Source of the DNA: Paludisphaera soli
Lineage (GTDB): Bacteria > Planctomycetota > Planctomycetia > Isosphaerales > Isosphaeraceae
Direction: 5' to 3'
NCBI RefSeq assembly: GCF_011064595.1
Contig: NZ_JAALJI010000003.1
Coordinates: 310,001 to 374,000 of the forward strand
DNA length: 64,000 nucleotides
A model generated the notes under the pieces. The model was not told the origin of the DNA, did no database searches, and worked only from the letters and a program-made list of their open reading frames with translations. Positions 36,050 to 46,608 of the stretch are shown in pieces (position 1 is the stretch's first letter; each line of letters opens with the position of its first letter). The translations under genes were made by a program, and so were the position numbers.

Positions 36050-36970
36050 ATGGGGATTTACGACCGCGAATACTATCGTGGTGAAAAGAGCGGTCCCGGC
36101 TGGTTCAGCGGCCCCGCGCCGTGGTGCAAGACGATCATCGTCCTCAACGTCGCGATCTTCCTGCTCAGGGCGATCTTCCACCCCGATCAGGGATTCATCT
36201 ACGAGTGGCTCGCGGCTTCCCCCGAGGGCATCTTCCGGCAGGGCCGCGTATGGCAGCTCCTGACGGCCACGTTCCTGCATGATCAGCTGTCGATCTGGCA
36301 CATCCTCGGCAACATGCTGTTCCTGTGGATCGTCGGCCGAGAGATGGAGTCGATGTACGGCAGCCGGGACTTCCTGGCGTTCTACCTGGCCGCCGCCGTC
36401 TTCAGCACGTTCTGCTGGGCCGTGGCGGAGTCCACGGCGAGCGATCAGGTGCCCATGATCGGAGCCTCCGGCGCGGTGATGGCCGTCCTGACGCTGTACA
36501 CTCTCTACTACCCGCGACGCGAGATCTTGTTCTTCTTCATCCCCATGCCGATGTGGGTCGTCCTGGGGATCTATCTGTTCTGGCCGCTGCTGGGCGGCGG
36601 CCGCGGCGACATCGCCATCGAGTCCCACCTGGCGGGGGCGGTCTTCGCCCTGGCGTTCAAGCACTTCGACCTGAGATGGTCGCGGCTGGTCGACGGTCGA
36701 TTCAATCGGCCGCGACTCAAGGTGGTCTCGCCGCCGCGCTACGAGGCCACCACCCGCCCCCGCACTCCGGTCCCGACCCGTGCCGGCGAGACCGGGGGTG
36801 CCCGAGCTTCCTCGGTCTCCGTCCTGCCCGAGGAACAACTCGACGCCCAACTCGACGAGGTGCTCGCCAAGATCGCCCGCGAGGGCCGCGACGGGCTGAA
36901 CGAGAGCGAGCGCCGGGTCCTCCAGGAGGCCAGCCGCCGAGCCCGCGACCGCCGGAGCGACCGACCCTGA
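36050..36970 (+). CDS. Rhomboid family intramembrane serine protease
   Basis: A 306-residue membrane protease starting at ATG 36050. Six hydrophobic segments span residues 25-205. The catalytic Ser140 is in 'GASGA' and His193 in 'ESHLAGAVF'; the 'HILGNMLFLW' segment holds the conserved oxyanion Asn and the family's His. The cytoplasmic tail from residue 225 is Arg/Pro-rich, then helical and Glu/Arg-rich. It cleaves transmembrane substrates within the bilayer. Its stop codon overlaps the next gene by one base (TGATG), indicating translational coupling to the GNAT gene. Confidence 0.93.
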   Translation: MGIYDREYYRGEKSGPGWFSGPAPWCKTIIVLNVAIFLLRAIFHPDQGFIYEWLAASPEGIFRQGRVWQLLTATFLHDQLSIWHILGNMLFLWIVGREMESMYGSRDFLAFYLAAAVFSTFCWAVAESTASDQVPMIGASGAVMAVLTLYTLYYPRREILFFFIPMPMWVVLGIYLFWPLLGGGRGDIAIESHLAGAVFALAFKHFDLRWSRLVDGRFNRPRLKVVSPPRYEATTRPRTPVPTRAGETGGARASSVSVLPEEQLDAQLDEVLAKIAREGRDGLNESERRVLQEASRRARDRRSDRP

Positions 36971-37491
36971 TGGCCCCGACGACCCCGCCCGCACCCGCGT
37001 TCACGATCCGAGACGCGGAGCACCAGGATCTCGACGTCATCGTCGAGTACAACCGAAGGCTCGCCGAGGAAACCGAGGGGAAGTCCCTGGACCCGTCGAT
37101 CCTTCGCAGCGGCGTGTCGCGCGCCCTCGCCGACCCCGACCGCCTCCGCTACTGGGTCGCCATCGATCCGGACGGCCGCGTGATCGGCCAGACGGCCATC
37201 ACACGCGAGTGGAGCGACTGGCGGGACGGCTGGCTCTGGTGGCTCCAGAGCGTCTACGTCGAGGCCCACTACCGAGGTCAGGGCGTGTTCAAGGCGCTCT
37301 ACCATCGCATCCGGGTCGAGGCGAAGGCCTCGGGAGACGTGATCGGGATCCGCCTCTACGTGGAGCACGAGAACCAGCGAGCCAAGGAAGCCTATCGCGG
37401 GCTCGGCCTGGAAGCGGCCGGCTATTCGGTCTTCGAAGAGCTGTGGATCGGCACACCCGTTGACGAGGCCGACAGTCAGGGCGCCCCGTGA
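36970..37491 (+). CDS. GNAT family N-acetyltransferase
   Basis: A 173-residue GCN5-related acetyltransferase. The acetyl-CoA-binding motif A appears as 'SVYVEAHYRGQGVFKALY' (about residues 91-108), followed by motif B 'VEHENQRAKEAYRGLGL'. Substrate unknown; the one-base overlap with the rhomboid gene suggests a shared transcript. Its 3' end overlaps the end of the convergent trpD gene by 16 bases. Confidence 0.88.
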   Translation: MAPTTPPAPAFTIRDAEHQDLDVIVEYNRRLAEETEGKSLDPSILRSGVSRALADPDRLRYWVAIDPDGRVIGQTAITREWSDWRDGWLWWLQSVYVEAHYRGQGVFKALYHRIRVEAKASGDVIGIRLYVEHENQRAKEAYRGLGLEAAGYSVFEELWIGTPVDEADSQGAP

Positions 37492-38507
37492 GAACGCGCC
37501 GCCCATCGTTCCAGCAGACCCGCGGCGTCGCCCGAATCGATCGCCAGCGCGGCTCGCTCGACGGCCGCCGGTAGGGACGTCCCCTCGACGACCCAGATCG
37601 CCGCGGCGGCGTTCGCCAGCAGGTAGGATCGCACGGGGCCGGGCTCGCCTCGGAAGGCTTCCCGCAGCAAGCGGGCGCTCTCCGACGGGCCTTCGACCCG
37701 CAGGTCCGTAGCGGGCGTCTCCGGCAGTCCGAAGTCGGCGGGACTCCAGGCGAGCGGCTCGATCCGGCCGCCGTCGACGAGCAGGACCTCCGTAGGCCCG
37801 GCGAGTGTCACCTCATCCAATCCGTCCTCTCCCCGCACGACCGCGGCGCGACGGATCGTCGCGGTCTTCGCCAGCACCTCCGCCATGCGCCGCGCGTGCT
37901 CGGGCCGGGGAGCCCCGACGAGTTGGAAGGCGGGCGACGCCGGGTTGCAGAGCGGGCCGACGAGGTTGAAGACCGTGCGGAACGGGAGCCGACGGCGGAT
38001 CGGCGCGACCGCCTTCATGCCGGGGTGAAACCTCGGCGCGAAGAGGAACGCGACGCCCAACTCGTCCAGGGCCGCCCGCAGGACGGCGGGCTCCGCCTCC
38101 ACCGCCACGCCCAGTTCCGTCAGCACGTCCGAACTCCCCGACGTGCTGGACGCGGCGCGGTTGCCGTGCTTGACCACGGGGACTCCGCAAGCCGCCAGGA
38201 TCACGGCGGCCCCCGTCGAGATGTTCACGGTCGCCGCGCGGTCGCCGCCGGTCCCGCAGGTGTCGATCGCGTCGCTCCGGCCGGAGTCGAACGGGATCAT
38301 CCGTTCCCGGATCGCTTCCACGGCCCCGAGAAGCTCCTCGCCCGTCTCCCCCTTGACGTGCAGCGCGGTGAGGAAGGCGGAGGTCTCGACCTCGCCGGCG
38401 AGGCCGTCCAGGATCGCGGCCACCGCGATCCGGGCCTGCTTGGTGCTCAGGGGACGTGACGAGGCCAGGGTTTCGATCGCGGTCGAGAACGAATCGTTCG
38501 GATCCAT
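37476..38507 (-). CDS. trpD: Anthranilate phosphoribosyltransferase
   Basis: A 343-residue TrpD joining anthranilate to PRPP in tryptophan synthesis. Signature motifs are 'DTCGTGGDRAATVNIST' (near residues 81-97), 'VKHGNRAASSTSGSSDVL' (near 112-129) and 'NLVGPLCNPA', with acidic metal ligands in 'GEDGLDEVTL'. Of normal length. It lies three bases after the HtrA gene on the same strand and no other trp genes are nearby, so the pathway is dispersed. Confidence 0.95.
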   Translation of the reverse strand: MDPNDSFSTAIETLASSRPLSTKQARIAVAAILDGLAGEVETSAFLTALHVKGETGEELLGAVEAIRERMIPFDSGRSDAIDTCGTGGDRAATVNISTGAAVILAACGVPVVKHGNRAASSTSGSSDVLTELGVAVEAEPAVLRAALDELGVAFLFAPRFHPGMKAVAPIRRRLPFRTVFNLVGPLCNPASPAFQLVGAPRPEHARRMAEVLAKTATIRRAAVVRGEDGLDEVTLAGPTEVLLVDGGRIEPLAWSPADFGLPETPATDLRVEGPSESARLLREAFRGEPGPVRSYLLANAAAAIWVVEGTSLPAAVERAALAIDSGDAAGLLERWAARSHGAP

Positions 38508-38510
38508 GAA

Positions 38511-40073
<1,563 letters not shown>

Positions 40074-40408
40074 GAACGGACTCCGCGCCGATAGATCGGA
40101 AGGCGATTCGGCTCGCGCAAAAAAATGGGCGACGGACGCTCGCCAACGCCGGACCGGCTCCACCTCAATATACATCTCGTGGAGATCCCAAGTCAAAACT
40201 CCGACCCACGCCCGACTCCCCCATTCCAGTCCGCTGCGAATCGGAGCAGGCGTCCTCTCGTCGAATCCTTGAATCTCCGAATCTTGACTTCTTCAATATG
40301 CAAACTAGGAATTTGTATCGAGGGTTCTTGTCGTTGGTCGATACTTGACCGGCACCTCCGGGATCGAGGCGTGATTCGATCGATCGCTTGGTTGATGGGG
40401 GAGAGGCG
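40074..40408. other. Divergent intergenic region between HtrA and sulfatase genes
   Basis: 335 bases, less GC-rich than the coding sequence. On the plus strand TTGACT (40284-40289), a 16-base spacer and TAGGAA (40306-40311) form a weak candidate promoter for the sulfatase gene. No gene, repeat or structured RNA was recognised. Confidence 0.3.
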
Positions 40409-41746
40409 ATGCATGGCTTTGCGAGACGGATGGCCTGGGCGATTGGCCTGACGGCTGCGATGGCGGGCGGCTCGACGGCGTCGGCTTCCGACCGCAGGCC
40501 GAACATCATCCTCGTCGTGGCGGACGATCTCGGCTGGGGCGACGTCGGTTTCAACGGCCGGACGGAATGGAGCACGCCGCGTCTGGATCGGCTCGCACGC
40601 GAGGGGATCGTCCTCAACCGCTGTTACGCCCCGGCACCGATCTGCGCGCCGAGCCGTGGGGCCTACTTGACGGGCAAGTTCACCATCCACTCGGGGGTTT
40701 CGAAGAACAGCGACGACCTTCCCAGCGAACAGACCACGATCGCCGAGGCCCTGCGCCCCTCGGGTTATGCGACGGCCGCGTTCGGGAAGTGGCATCACGG
40801 CCGCCCCAAGCCGGGGACGCGCGAATACGTCCACCCGCTGGATCAGGGCTTCGACGAATTCTACGGCTTCACGGACGCCACTGCCGCCTGGGAGAAGGAC
40901 CCCAAGCAGCTGTGGAAGGGTCGCGAGCGGGTCCCGGTCGACGGTTACGCCGACGACCTGTTCACCGACCAGGCCCTGGACTTCGTGGACCGTCGCCGCG
41001 ACCAGCCGTTCTTCCTCTACTTGGCCTACACAGCGACCCATTTCACGATCGCCGCCCCGCCCGACGAGGTGGCGAAGCACGTGGGGAAGCTGCCCGAGCC
41101 GAGGGAGGGCCAGGATCTCTCGGCGCACTACGCGGGGATGGTGACGCGGCTCGACGCGAACGTCGGGCGAGTCCTCGATCGCCTGGATGTCCTCGGGCTG
41201 CGCGAGGACACCTTGATCGTGTTCACGAGCGACAACGGGGCGACCTTCGAGTCGGGGAACCTCGGCGTCAGCGCCCTGCTCGACGGCAATCGACCGTTCC
41301 GGGGTCAGAAGCGAACCCTCTGGGAAGGAGGGATCCGCGTTCCAGGGGTGGCGTCGTGGCCCGGTCGATTGCCGGCCGGGACCGTGTCTTCCGTGCCGAT
41401 CAGCCTGATCGACCTCCTTCCGACCTTCGCCGCGGCGGCTGGGGCGACGGTCGATCCCTCGTGGAACATCGACGGGGCGAACCTGCTGCCGTCGTGGCAG
41501 GGTCACGAGTCCTTGAAGGCCAGGAAGCTGTTCTGGGAGTGGCGGGCCGAGGGCTCGGATCAGGTCGCCGCGATCGAGGGTGATTACAAGTTGGTCGTCA
41601 CTCGCGGCGGCAAGCCCGAACTCTACAACGTGACGAACGACCCGGCCGAACGCCGAGATGTGGCCGCCGAACGACCCGACTTGGTTACGGCCCTGAAACG
41701 CGAACTTGACGCTTGGCTCCGAAGCGAGCCGTCGCCGGGAGGATGA
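40409..41746 (+). CDS. Type I (formylglycine) sulfatase, exported
   Basis: A 445-residue arylsulfatase-type enzyme. Start ATG 40409 is preceded by GGGGGAGAGG; an upstream in-frame TTG is less likely. A signal peptide (residues 9-28, 'GSTASAS') is followed by metal ligands 'ADDLGWGD' and the formylglycine motif with Cys79 in 'CAPSRGAYLTG'; 'TSDNGA' carries the later metal ligands. Planctomycetes use many such enzymes to desulfate polysaccharides. A formylglycine-generating enzyme is not in the window. It is probably co-transcribed with the TIGR03067 gene 90 bases on. Confidence 0.93.
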   Translation: MHGFARRMAWAIGLTAAMAGGSTASASDRRPNIILVVADDLGWGDVGFNGRTEWSTPRLDRLAREGIVLNRCYAPAPICAPSRGAYLTGKFTIHSGVSKNSDDLPSEQTTIAEALRPSGYATAAFGKWHHGRPKPGTREYVHPLDQGFDEFYGFTDATAAWEKDPKQLWKGRERVPVDGYADDLFTDQALDFVDRRRDQPFFLYLAYTATHFTIAAPPDEVAKHVGKLPEPREGQDLSAHYAGMVTRLDANVGRVLDRLDVLGLREDTLIVFTSDNGATFESGNLGVSALLDGNRPFRGQKRTLWEGGIRVPGVASWPGRLPAGTVSSVPISLIDLLPTFAAAAGATVDPSWNIDGANLLPSWQGHESLKARKLFWEWRAEGSDQVAAIEGDYKLVVTRGGKPELYNVTNDPAERRDVAAERPDLVTALKRELDAWLRSEPSPGG

Positions 41747-41836
41747 TCGTCCGGCGATTGATTTCCGGCAGGGAGGTCTTCGTGGCGTGAAGGATCGTTG
41801 CAGCGGTTTCTCGACGCGAGACGCGAGGGTAAGCTG

Positions 41837-42328
41837 ATGAAGAGGTTCCAGTCCGGGCTGGCGGTGGTTGGGCTCCTCCTTGTGGGTGTATCCGCCAGCG
41901 TGGCGGACGAAGGCGGCCTGGGCGGCGACGTCGCCAGGCTTCAGGGGAAATGGGAATGCCGCGCCGGGACCTCCCGCGAGTTCCAGGTGAGCCTCGACGT
42001 CGATGGGAAACGGGTCGAGGTCCTGATCCAGACCCCGCAGGGGCTGAAGCTGCAGGCGCGTGGCGAGATCCGACTCGACGAGACGACCTCACCCCGGAAG
42101 ATCGACTGGATCGACTTCTCGGCGGGCGATTTCCAGGCCTTTCCCGAAGTTCAGGGCGTCTACAAGATCGAGGGGGACTCGTTCGTGATCTGCAACGGCG
42201 GCTTCAACGGCGCGCGGCCGGTCGACTTCATCCCCGGAGACGGCCCGCTCGCCGACGTCGTGACCTTCCGTCGCAACGATTCGGCCAAGGTGGCGGACGC
42301 GAGCCCGTCGGGCGAAGCCAAAAAGTGA
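41837..42328 (+). CDS. TIGR03067 domain-containing exported protein
   Basis: A 163-residue protein beginning at ATG 41837 with a signal peptide (residues 5-23, 'SASVADE'). The TIGR03067 pattern is visible: 'LQGKWEC' near the mature N-terminus, 'RLDETTSPRKIDWIDF' in the middle and 'GVYKIEGDSFVICN' later, a lipocalin-like beta-sheet family found mainly in planctomycetes. Function unknown. It lies between the sulfatase and MobA-like genes on the same strand. Confidence 0.82.
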   Translation: MKRFQSGLAVVGLLLVGVSASVADEGGLGGDVARLQGKWECRAGTSREFQVSLDVDGKRVEVLIQTPQGLKLQARGEIRLDETTSPRKIDWIDFSAGDFQAFPEVQGVYKIEGDSFVICNGGFNGARPVDFIPGDGPLADVVTFRRNDSAKVADASPSGEAKK

Positions 42329-42370
42329 CCGTCTCGGACGTCCAGAACTCCGCTCGCCGGGAACTGAGCC

Positions 42371-42991
42371 ATGGTTGAAGTGGCCGCCATCGTGTTATGC
42401 GGCGGCGAGAGCCGGCGGATGGGAACCTGCAAGGCCGATCTGCCCTTCGGACCCGAGACGCTCCTGCAGCGGTCCGTCCGGCTCATCGGCGGCGTCGCTC
42501 GGCCTCTGGTCGTCGCAGCGGCCCACGATCAGCCGATCCCGCCGCTGCCGGCGTTCGCGATCGTCGCTCGCGACCCGCCCAGCCGTCGCGGCCCTTTGCA
42601 AGGCCTGGCCTCGGGGCTGGCGGCGCTGGGACGGGATGTGGATCTCGTGTATCTCGCCTCGGTAGATGCCCCATTCTTCAAGCCTCGCTGGCTGGAGACT
42701 CTAGTCGCGACGATCGGCGATCACGACGCGGTCGTCGCGGTGATCGAGGGCCGGATCGACCCGCTCAACGCCCTCTATCGAGCGGCACCGACCCGTTCGG
42801 CCGTCGAAGGCTTGCTGGGGCGGGGCCAGCTTCGCGCGTCGACACTGTTCGATTGCCTGAATACCAGGGCGGTCGCCGACTCGGAGCTGCGGCGGCTCGA
42901 TCCCGACGGGAGGGCGCTCGCGAACCTGAACACCCCTGAAGACTACCGCCGAGCCCTCGACTTGTTGGAGGGTAGAGCCCCCTCGAGTTGA
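42371..42991 (+). CDS. mobA: Molybdenum cofactor guanylyltransferase (MobA-like)
   Basis: A 206-residue nucleotidyltransferase with the MobA signature 'LCGGESRRMGTCKADLPFG' (residues 9-27), then 'ASVDAPFF' for the metal-binding Asp and 'NLNTPEDY' near the C-terminus. MobA attaches GMP to molybdopterin. Related enzymes use CTP for MobA-like cytidylyl transfer, so exact specificity is not certain. It follows the TIGR03067 gene by 42 bases; no other molybdenum-cofactor genes are seen. Confidence 0.87.
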   Translation: MVEVAAIVLCGGESRRMGTCKADLPFGPETLLQRSVRLIGGVARPLVVAAAHDQPIPPLPAFAIVARDPPSRRGPLQGLASGLAALGRDVDLVYLASVDAPFFKPRWLETLVATIGDHDAVVAVIEGRIDPLNALYRAAPTRSAVEGLLGRGQLRASTLFDCLNTRAVADSELRRLDPDGRALANLNTPEDYRRALDLLEGRAPSS

Positions 42992-43090
42992 CCTAACATC
43001 TCTCGCAAACGGCGGCCAATTCTTCCAAAGTCCTTTCCCGCCAACGCCTTGGCAGCGTGACGCGAATCGCCGAAAACCCGCCGGATTTCG

Positions 43091-43120
43091 TTGGGAGCCA
43101 CATCGGGCGTTGGGTATACT
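43091..43120 (+). promoter_or_regulatory. Candidate promoter of the RNA-binding protein gene
   Basis: TTGGGA (43091-43096), an 18-base spacer and TATACT (43115-43120, five of six matches). Transcription from here would leave a leader of about 150 bases before the TTG start at 43281, room for post-transcriptional control. No known riboswitch fold was recognised in it. Confidence 0.48.
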
Positions 43121-43280
43121 CAAGGGTGGCTGGGAATGGATGCGTTCGCGAAACCGATCCCTCGGGGACACGCTCGTCGACCCTTCTCCCTTCCTCCCGG
43201 GCCGCCATCCGGCCCCTTTCGCCTCGGCCTAGAAAGTAAAACGAGGGCCGCTTTCACGTCCAGGCTCAGGAGATTGCAAG

Positions 43281-43661
43281 TTGGGCAAGAAATTGTACGT
43301 CGGTAACCTGACCTACGGGGTCGCCGATACCGACCTTGAGCAGCTCTTTTCCCAGTTCGGGACCGTCCAGAGCGCTCAGGTGATCACCGATCGCGAGACC
43401 GGTCGCAGCAAAGGCTTCGGATTTGTCGAGATGGACACGGATGCCGAAGCTCAGGACGCCATCCGCGCCCTGCACGACCAGGAACACAACGGGCGTCGGC
43501 TCACCGTCAATGAAGCCCGGCCTCGCGAGCCTCGCTCGGGCGGCGGCGGCGGCTACGGCGGTGGTGGCGGCGGCGGCTACGGCGGCGGCGGCGGCGGTCG
43601 CGGCGGCTACGGCGGCGGTGGCGGCTACGGCGGCGGCGGCGGTGGTCGGGGTCGTTATTGA
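43281..43661 (+). CDS. Glycine-rich RRM RNA-binding protein
   Basis: A 126-residue protein translated from TTG 43281, eight bases after an AGGAG site. Residues 4-80 form one RNA-recognition motif with RNP2 'LYVGNL' (5-10) and RNP1 'KGFGFVEM' (44-51). The last 40 residues are almost entirely Gly with interspersed Tyr and Arg, an RGG-like low-complexity tail. Such bacterial RRM proteins (cyanobacterial Rbp type) bind RNA and often respond to cold. The encoding DNA is a GGC/GGT/TAC tandem array prone to length change. Real gene: RRM complete, codon use normal. Confidence 0.9.
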   Translation: MGKKLYVGNLTYGVADTDLEQLFSQFGTVQSAQVITDRETGRSKGFGFVEMDTDAEAQDAIRALHDQEHNGRRLTVNEARPREPRSGGGGGYGGGGGGGYGGGGGGRGGYGGGGGYGGGGGGRGRY

Positions 43662-43871
43662 TCCTTCGATCTCTGGGCGTGGACGATCGAATCTGAGCGA
43701 TTGTCGGCTTACCGCGTGATGTCCAACTGACTCGCCGGGATCCAGGGTCTGCTTGTTCGAGAGCGGCTCTGGGTCTCGTCGTACGATCCGCGAATGAGGG
43801 CTGGCCCTCACGCTCGTGATCGCCCAGGGTCGGACGCCTGACCTGGGACGACTCAATGCATCAAAAACAAC

Positions 43872-43905
43872 GCAGGCCGGCGAGGGGAAACCCTTCGCCG
43901 GCCTG
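43872..43905 (-). terminator. Strong terminator hairpin of the DksA/TraR-like gene
   Basis: GCAGGCCGGCGA... (43872 onward) pairs with ...CGCCGGCCTGC (to 43905) around a GAAA-centred loop, about 14 paired bases. On the minus strand it is followed by GTTGTTTTTG, so it ends the gene starting at 44431; it may also stop RNA-binding-protein transcripts coming the other way. Confidence 0.78.
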
Positions 43906-43948
43906 CATCATTTGAGCGTCGAATCAGATTCCAGTCGCGGGCCCGCGA

Positions 43949-44431
43949 TCAGCGGGCCGAGTCGCTGAAGTCCATCTCGAAGTCGCTGAGATTGATCTTG
44001 GCGTCGCCTTCCTCGTCGGCAGGCTTGGAGAAGACCTTCGCCCAGCGGAGCGAGTCGGAATCCATACCACGCCCCTGGCCGAGCCGCTCGTTCTCGCGCT
44101 GGCAGTCGATGCAGCTGTTCGTATACGGCAGGGCGTTCAGCCGGGGTTCGGAGATCTTGCCGCCGCAGAATTCGCAACGGCCGTAAACTCCGGCCGCGAT
44201 CCGCTGCAGGGCATGCTCGATCTGTCCGAGTTCGCGGCTCTCGATCTCGACGAGGCGGGAGCTGATCTCATCGTTGGCGGAATCGACCGCGGCGTCCACG
44301 TTGTCGCCCACGCCGCCCATATCCGAAAACTTCCGGAAGCCGTCGAGGTCCCCGGAGAGGGCCTTGCGGAGAGCGTCTCGTCGCGCGATCAACCGAGAGG
44401 TCAAGCGAAGCAGAGCGTCTTTGCGGGCCAT
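43949..44431 (-). CDS. TraR/DksA-type zinc finger protein
   Basis: A 160-residue protein with a helical coiled-coil N-terminus (residues 5-80) and a four-cysteine zinc finger: Cys86, Cys89, Cys107 and Cys110 ('CEFCGG', 'CIDCQ'). DksA-type proteins bind the RNA polymerase secondary channel and modulate initiation with ppGpp. The DksA coiled-coil tip Asp pair is not clearly present, so a general TraR/DksA-family or YocK-like role is safer. The start ATG 44431 has an excellent AGGAGGTG site. Confidence 0.85.
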   Translation of the reverse strand: MARKDALLRLTSRLIARRDALRKALSGDLDGFRKFSDMGGVGDNVDAAVDSANDEISSRLVEIESRELGQIEHALQRIAAGVYGRCEFCGGKISEPRLNALPYTNSCIDCQRENERLGQGRGMDSDSLRWAKVFSKPADEEGDAKINLSDFEMDFSDSAR

Positions 44432-45006
44432 GTTACACCTCCTGGTGTATTTCTTCTGGGATCACTGAGACTCGGCCGCCGCAGATCGAGGGTCCGCATC
44501 ACCGTCGAGCGCCAGCGCAGGTATGAATCGGCTCGGAGACGATATCAAGAGGAGGATAGCTCATCGCGGGGTCCACGGCGGCGAGTCGTCAAAGATCCCA
44601 GGCCGATCTTCGGGCCTCGAACGGTCGGCGCGGGGATCATCGCCTTACGCCAAAAGGTAGTAGCACACGAGATGCCATCAGAAACTCTGGGGCTGTCATT
44701 CTCTCCAAAGCCGTGGGTATTACGCTGACGGCCTCGAAAGGTTTGACGAATTCGCTAGGATTTCCGTTCCCTCTGCTCCAATAGATGAGCAGGGCCCCCC
44801 GGCCTCGAAACGCAAAGTCTGCAACTCGTTTCGATTAGGCCGCGGAACTCGTCGGAACGACGAGCGGTCTCGGCTTGAGAAATCGAGGAGGGCGACGAGG
44901 CGGGAAAGCGTCGTTATTCTGGACCCCGCTCGCCGGAAATCAATCAAAAAATCTCCCGGCACGGGGATTTTATCGAGAATCGGCCGACCCGAGCGACAGG
45001 ATCGGC
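44432..45006. other. Gene-free 575-base region
   Basis: No convincing coding frame. It should hold the DksA-type gene promoter; TTGATA (44548-44543, minus) with a poor -10 17 bases on is the best candidate. A terminator for the gene starting at 46608 lies at 44947-44971. Confidence 0.35.
44947..44971 (-). terminator. Candidate terminator
   Basis: AAAATC/GATTTT arms with an inner CCC/GGG stem and one bulged base; on the minus strand GATTTTTTG follows the hairpin. It lies about 35 bases after the stop at 45007. Confidence 0.5.
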
Positions 45007-46608
45007 CTAGAAGGATTCGATCGGCAGGACGAAGTCCGAGGCCACCCGCGGGGTCGAACTCCCGGGGACGTAAAGGAAATTGACATACCTCCGTTGCCGG
45101 GTCTCCAGGAAGATCCACTGCAGAATCACCCGCCCCTTCGTGGCGATGATGGTCCGGGAGGTCGGCTCGACGCCGAGGACGGCCCGGACTTCGGGCGGGG
45201 TCTTGCCTCGCAAGCCCTGGTCGCCCTCGACGGGCGGGCTCGTCGGCTGAGCGGAGGCCTGGGCGGGGGCGTCCTTCACCCACTCGTCGCCCGCGAGTCG
45301 GTAGCCGCGGAGCTTGAACGCCTCCGTCACCTCGGCGGAGCCGGGGGCGATCTTCCAGGCCCTTTCCAGGAGCTGCCGGGACTGCTCCGAGTCGCGCAGA
45401 AGTTCCTCGTATTGCCCGGCCAGCGCAACCGGGCCCTCGGCGTCTGTGTCGCGGAGCCGATCGCGTTGCGCTTTGAGCCAGTCTCGATACAGCTCGATCG
45501 CGCCATCGGGGTCCTTCGCCCGGTCGGAGAGCAAGGCGCCGATGGTCTTGACCTCGGCGAGACGCAAAGACGGCAGGTTCGCGGCGGCCCTCTCGCGCAC
45601 CTGACCGATCAGCCTGGCGGCGAGCTGGGGACGGTCCGGCACGAGATCGCCTGCCCTGTCGACCACGCGCAAGGCCGACTGGACGTCCTGGACGACCTGA
45701 AGTTCGAGCGACCGCTCGACGACGTCCGCCCAAAGTTCGCGGTCCATGGACGTGCGGACTTCGGGCGTCGCGGCCCGATAGCTCCCGGCCGGGTCCTGAG
45801 CGTAACGGTCACGCCACGAGGCGACGTCCGCTCCCCCTGCCGCGAGGGGCTGTGCGGAGGCCGGGAAAAACCGCTCGACCTCGGTTTTGAGCGATTCCAG
45901 GCCAGCGGGCGAGTTCGCGGCAGCCAGCATGGAACGGAAGGCGCGATGGGCCAGCGCCGAGGGTTCCGGCTCGGCGACGCCTCGTTTGCGGCCGTCCTGG
46001 GCCAGATTCAGCCATTCCCCGGGGGCGTCCACCGTGACCCGCTGGGCGTCGGCCTGGATCTGCAGGGCCTCGACCTCGACCGCCCCGGCCCGGCGTGCGA
46101 GTTCCTTGTCGCCGAAGTCGCGGGCCCGCTTCGAGGCCCATTGCACCCACGATCGCCTTTGGGCGAAGTCTCGCGCCGGGAGCGCGGCGACGGCCTTGTC
46201 GAACCGCTCCACGTCCGCCGGCTGGAGGCTCAGGGATGTCGCGTCCAGGTGGAGTCGCGTGCCTTCGCGGGTCAGGCGGCCCTGGACCACGACGGCCGGG
46301 TTGCGGGGCGGGGACTCCGGCCGCAGCTCCTCAGGGAGGCGGACGGCGAGGGGCGTGCGCTTCAGGTAAAGCTCGTCGAACCCGACCTTGGGATGGTGCT
46401 GGAAGAACTTGATCCGGTCGTCGACGACCACGAGCTTACCCACCAGATCCTCCCTGCGAGTCAGCTCGGCCGGCTCCACGGGGACGGGAGCTTCCTGCCG
46501 GCCGCTCGCCTCGCCCGTGAGGCCCGCGCCCAGCAGCAAGGCCAGGGCCGCGGCCAGGCCCCGGGCGTCGGAAGCGAATCGGAAACGCCCCAGCGTGATC
46601 GTGGTCAT
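45007..46608 (-). CDS. Exported protein of unknown function, 533 residues
   Basis: The ATG at 46608 overlaps the stop of the upstream gene (TGATG); a GTG one codon earlier would give a GTGA overlap. A signal peptide is likely (residues 15-37, Ala/Leu/Gly-rich, 'GEASGRQ'). The N-terminal third is beta-rich with 'GKLVVVDDRIKFFQHH', suggestive of an OB-like or SLA1-homology fold; the middle is helical and TPR-like ('EQSRQLLERAWKIAPGSAEVTEAFKLRG'-type order near 405-432). The C-terminus has 'VILQWIFLETRQRRYVNF'. No enzyme motif. Translational coupling points to a shared job with the zinc-ribbon protein upstream. Function unknown. Confidence 0.68.
   Translation of the reverse strand: MTTITLGRFRFASDARGLAAALALLLGAGLTGEASGRQEAPVPVEPAELTRREDLVGKLVVVDDRIKFFQHHPKVGFDELYLKRTPLAVRLPEELRPESPPRNPAVVVQGRLTREGTRLHLDATSLSLQPADVERFDKAVAALPARDFAQRRSWVQWASKRARDFGDKELARRAGAVEVEALQIQADAQRVTVDAPGEWLNLAQDGRKRGVAEPEPSALAHRAFRSMLAAANSPAGLESLKTEVERFFPASAQPLAAGGADVASWRDRYAQDPAGSYRAATPEVRTSMDRELWADVVERSLELQVVQDVQSALRVVDRAGDLVPDRPQLAARLIGQVRERAAANLPSLRLAEVKTIGALLSDRAKDPDGAIELYRDWLKAQRDRLRDTDAEGPVALAGQYEELLRDSEQSRQLLERAWKIAPGSAEVTEAFKLRGYRLAGDEWVKDAPAQASAQPTSPPVEGDQGLRGKTPPEVRAVLGVEPTSRTIIATKGRVILQWIFLETRQRRYVNFLYVPGSSTPRVASDFVLPIESF

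Noticed and set aside
43540-43661. Possible CRISPR or satellite array
   Set aside because: The repeats are GGC/GGT/TAC codons of the glycine-rich tail of an RRM protein, without spacers.
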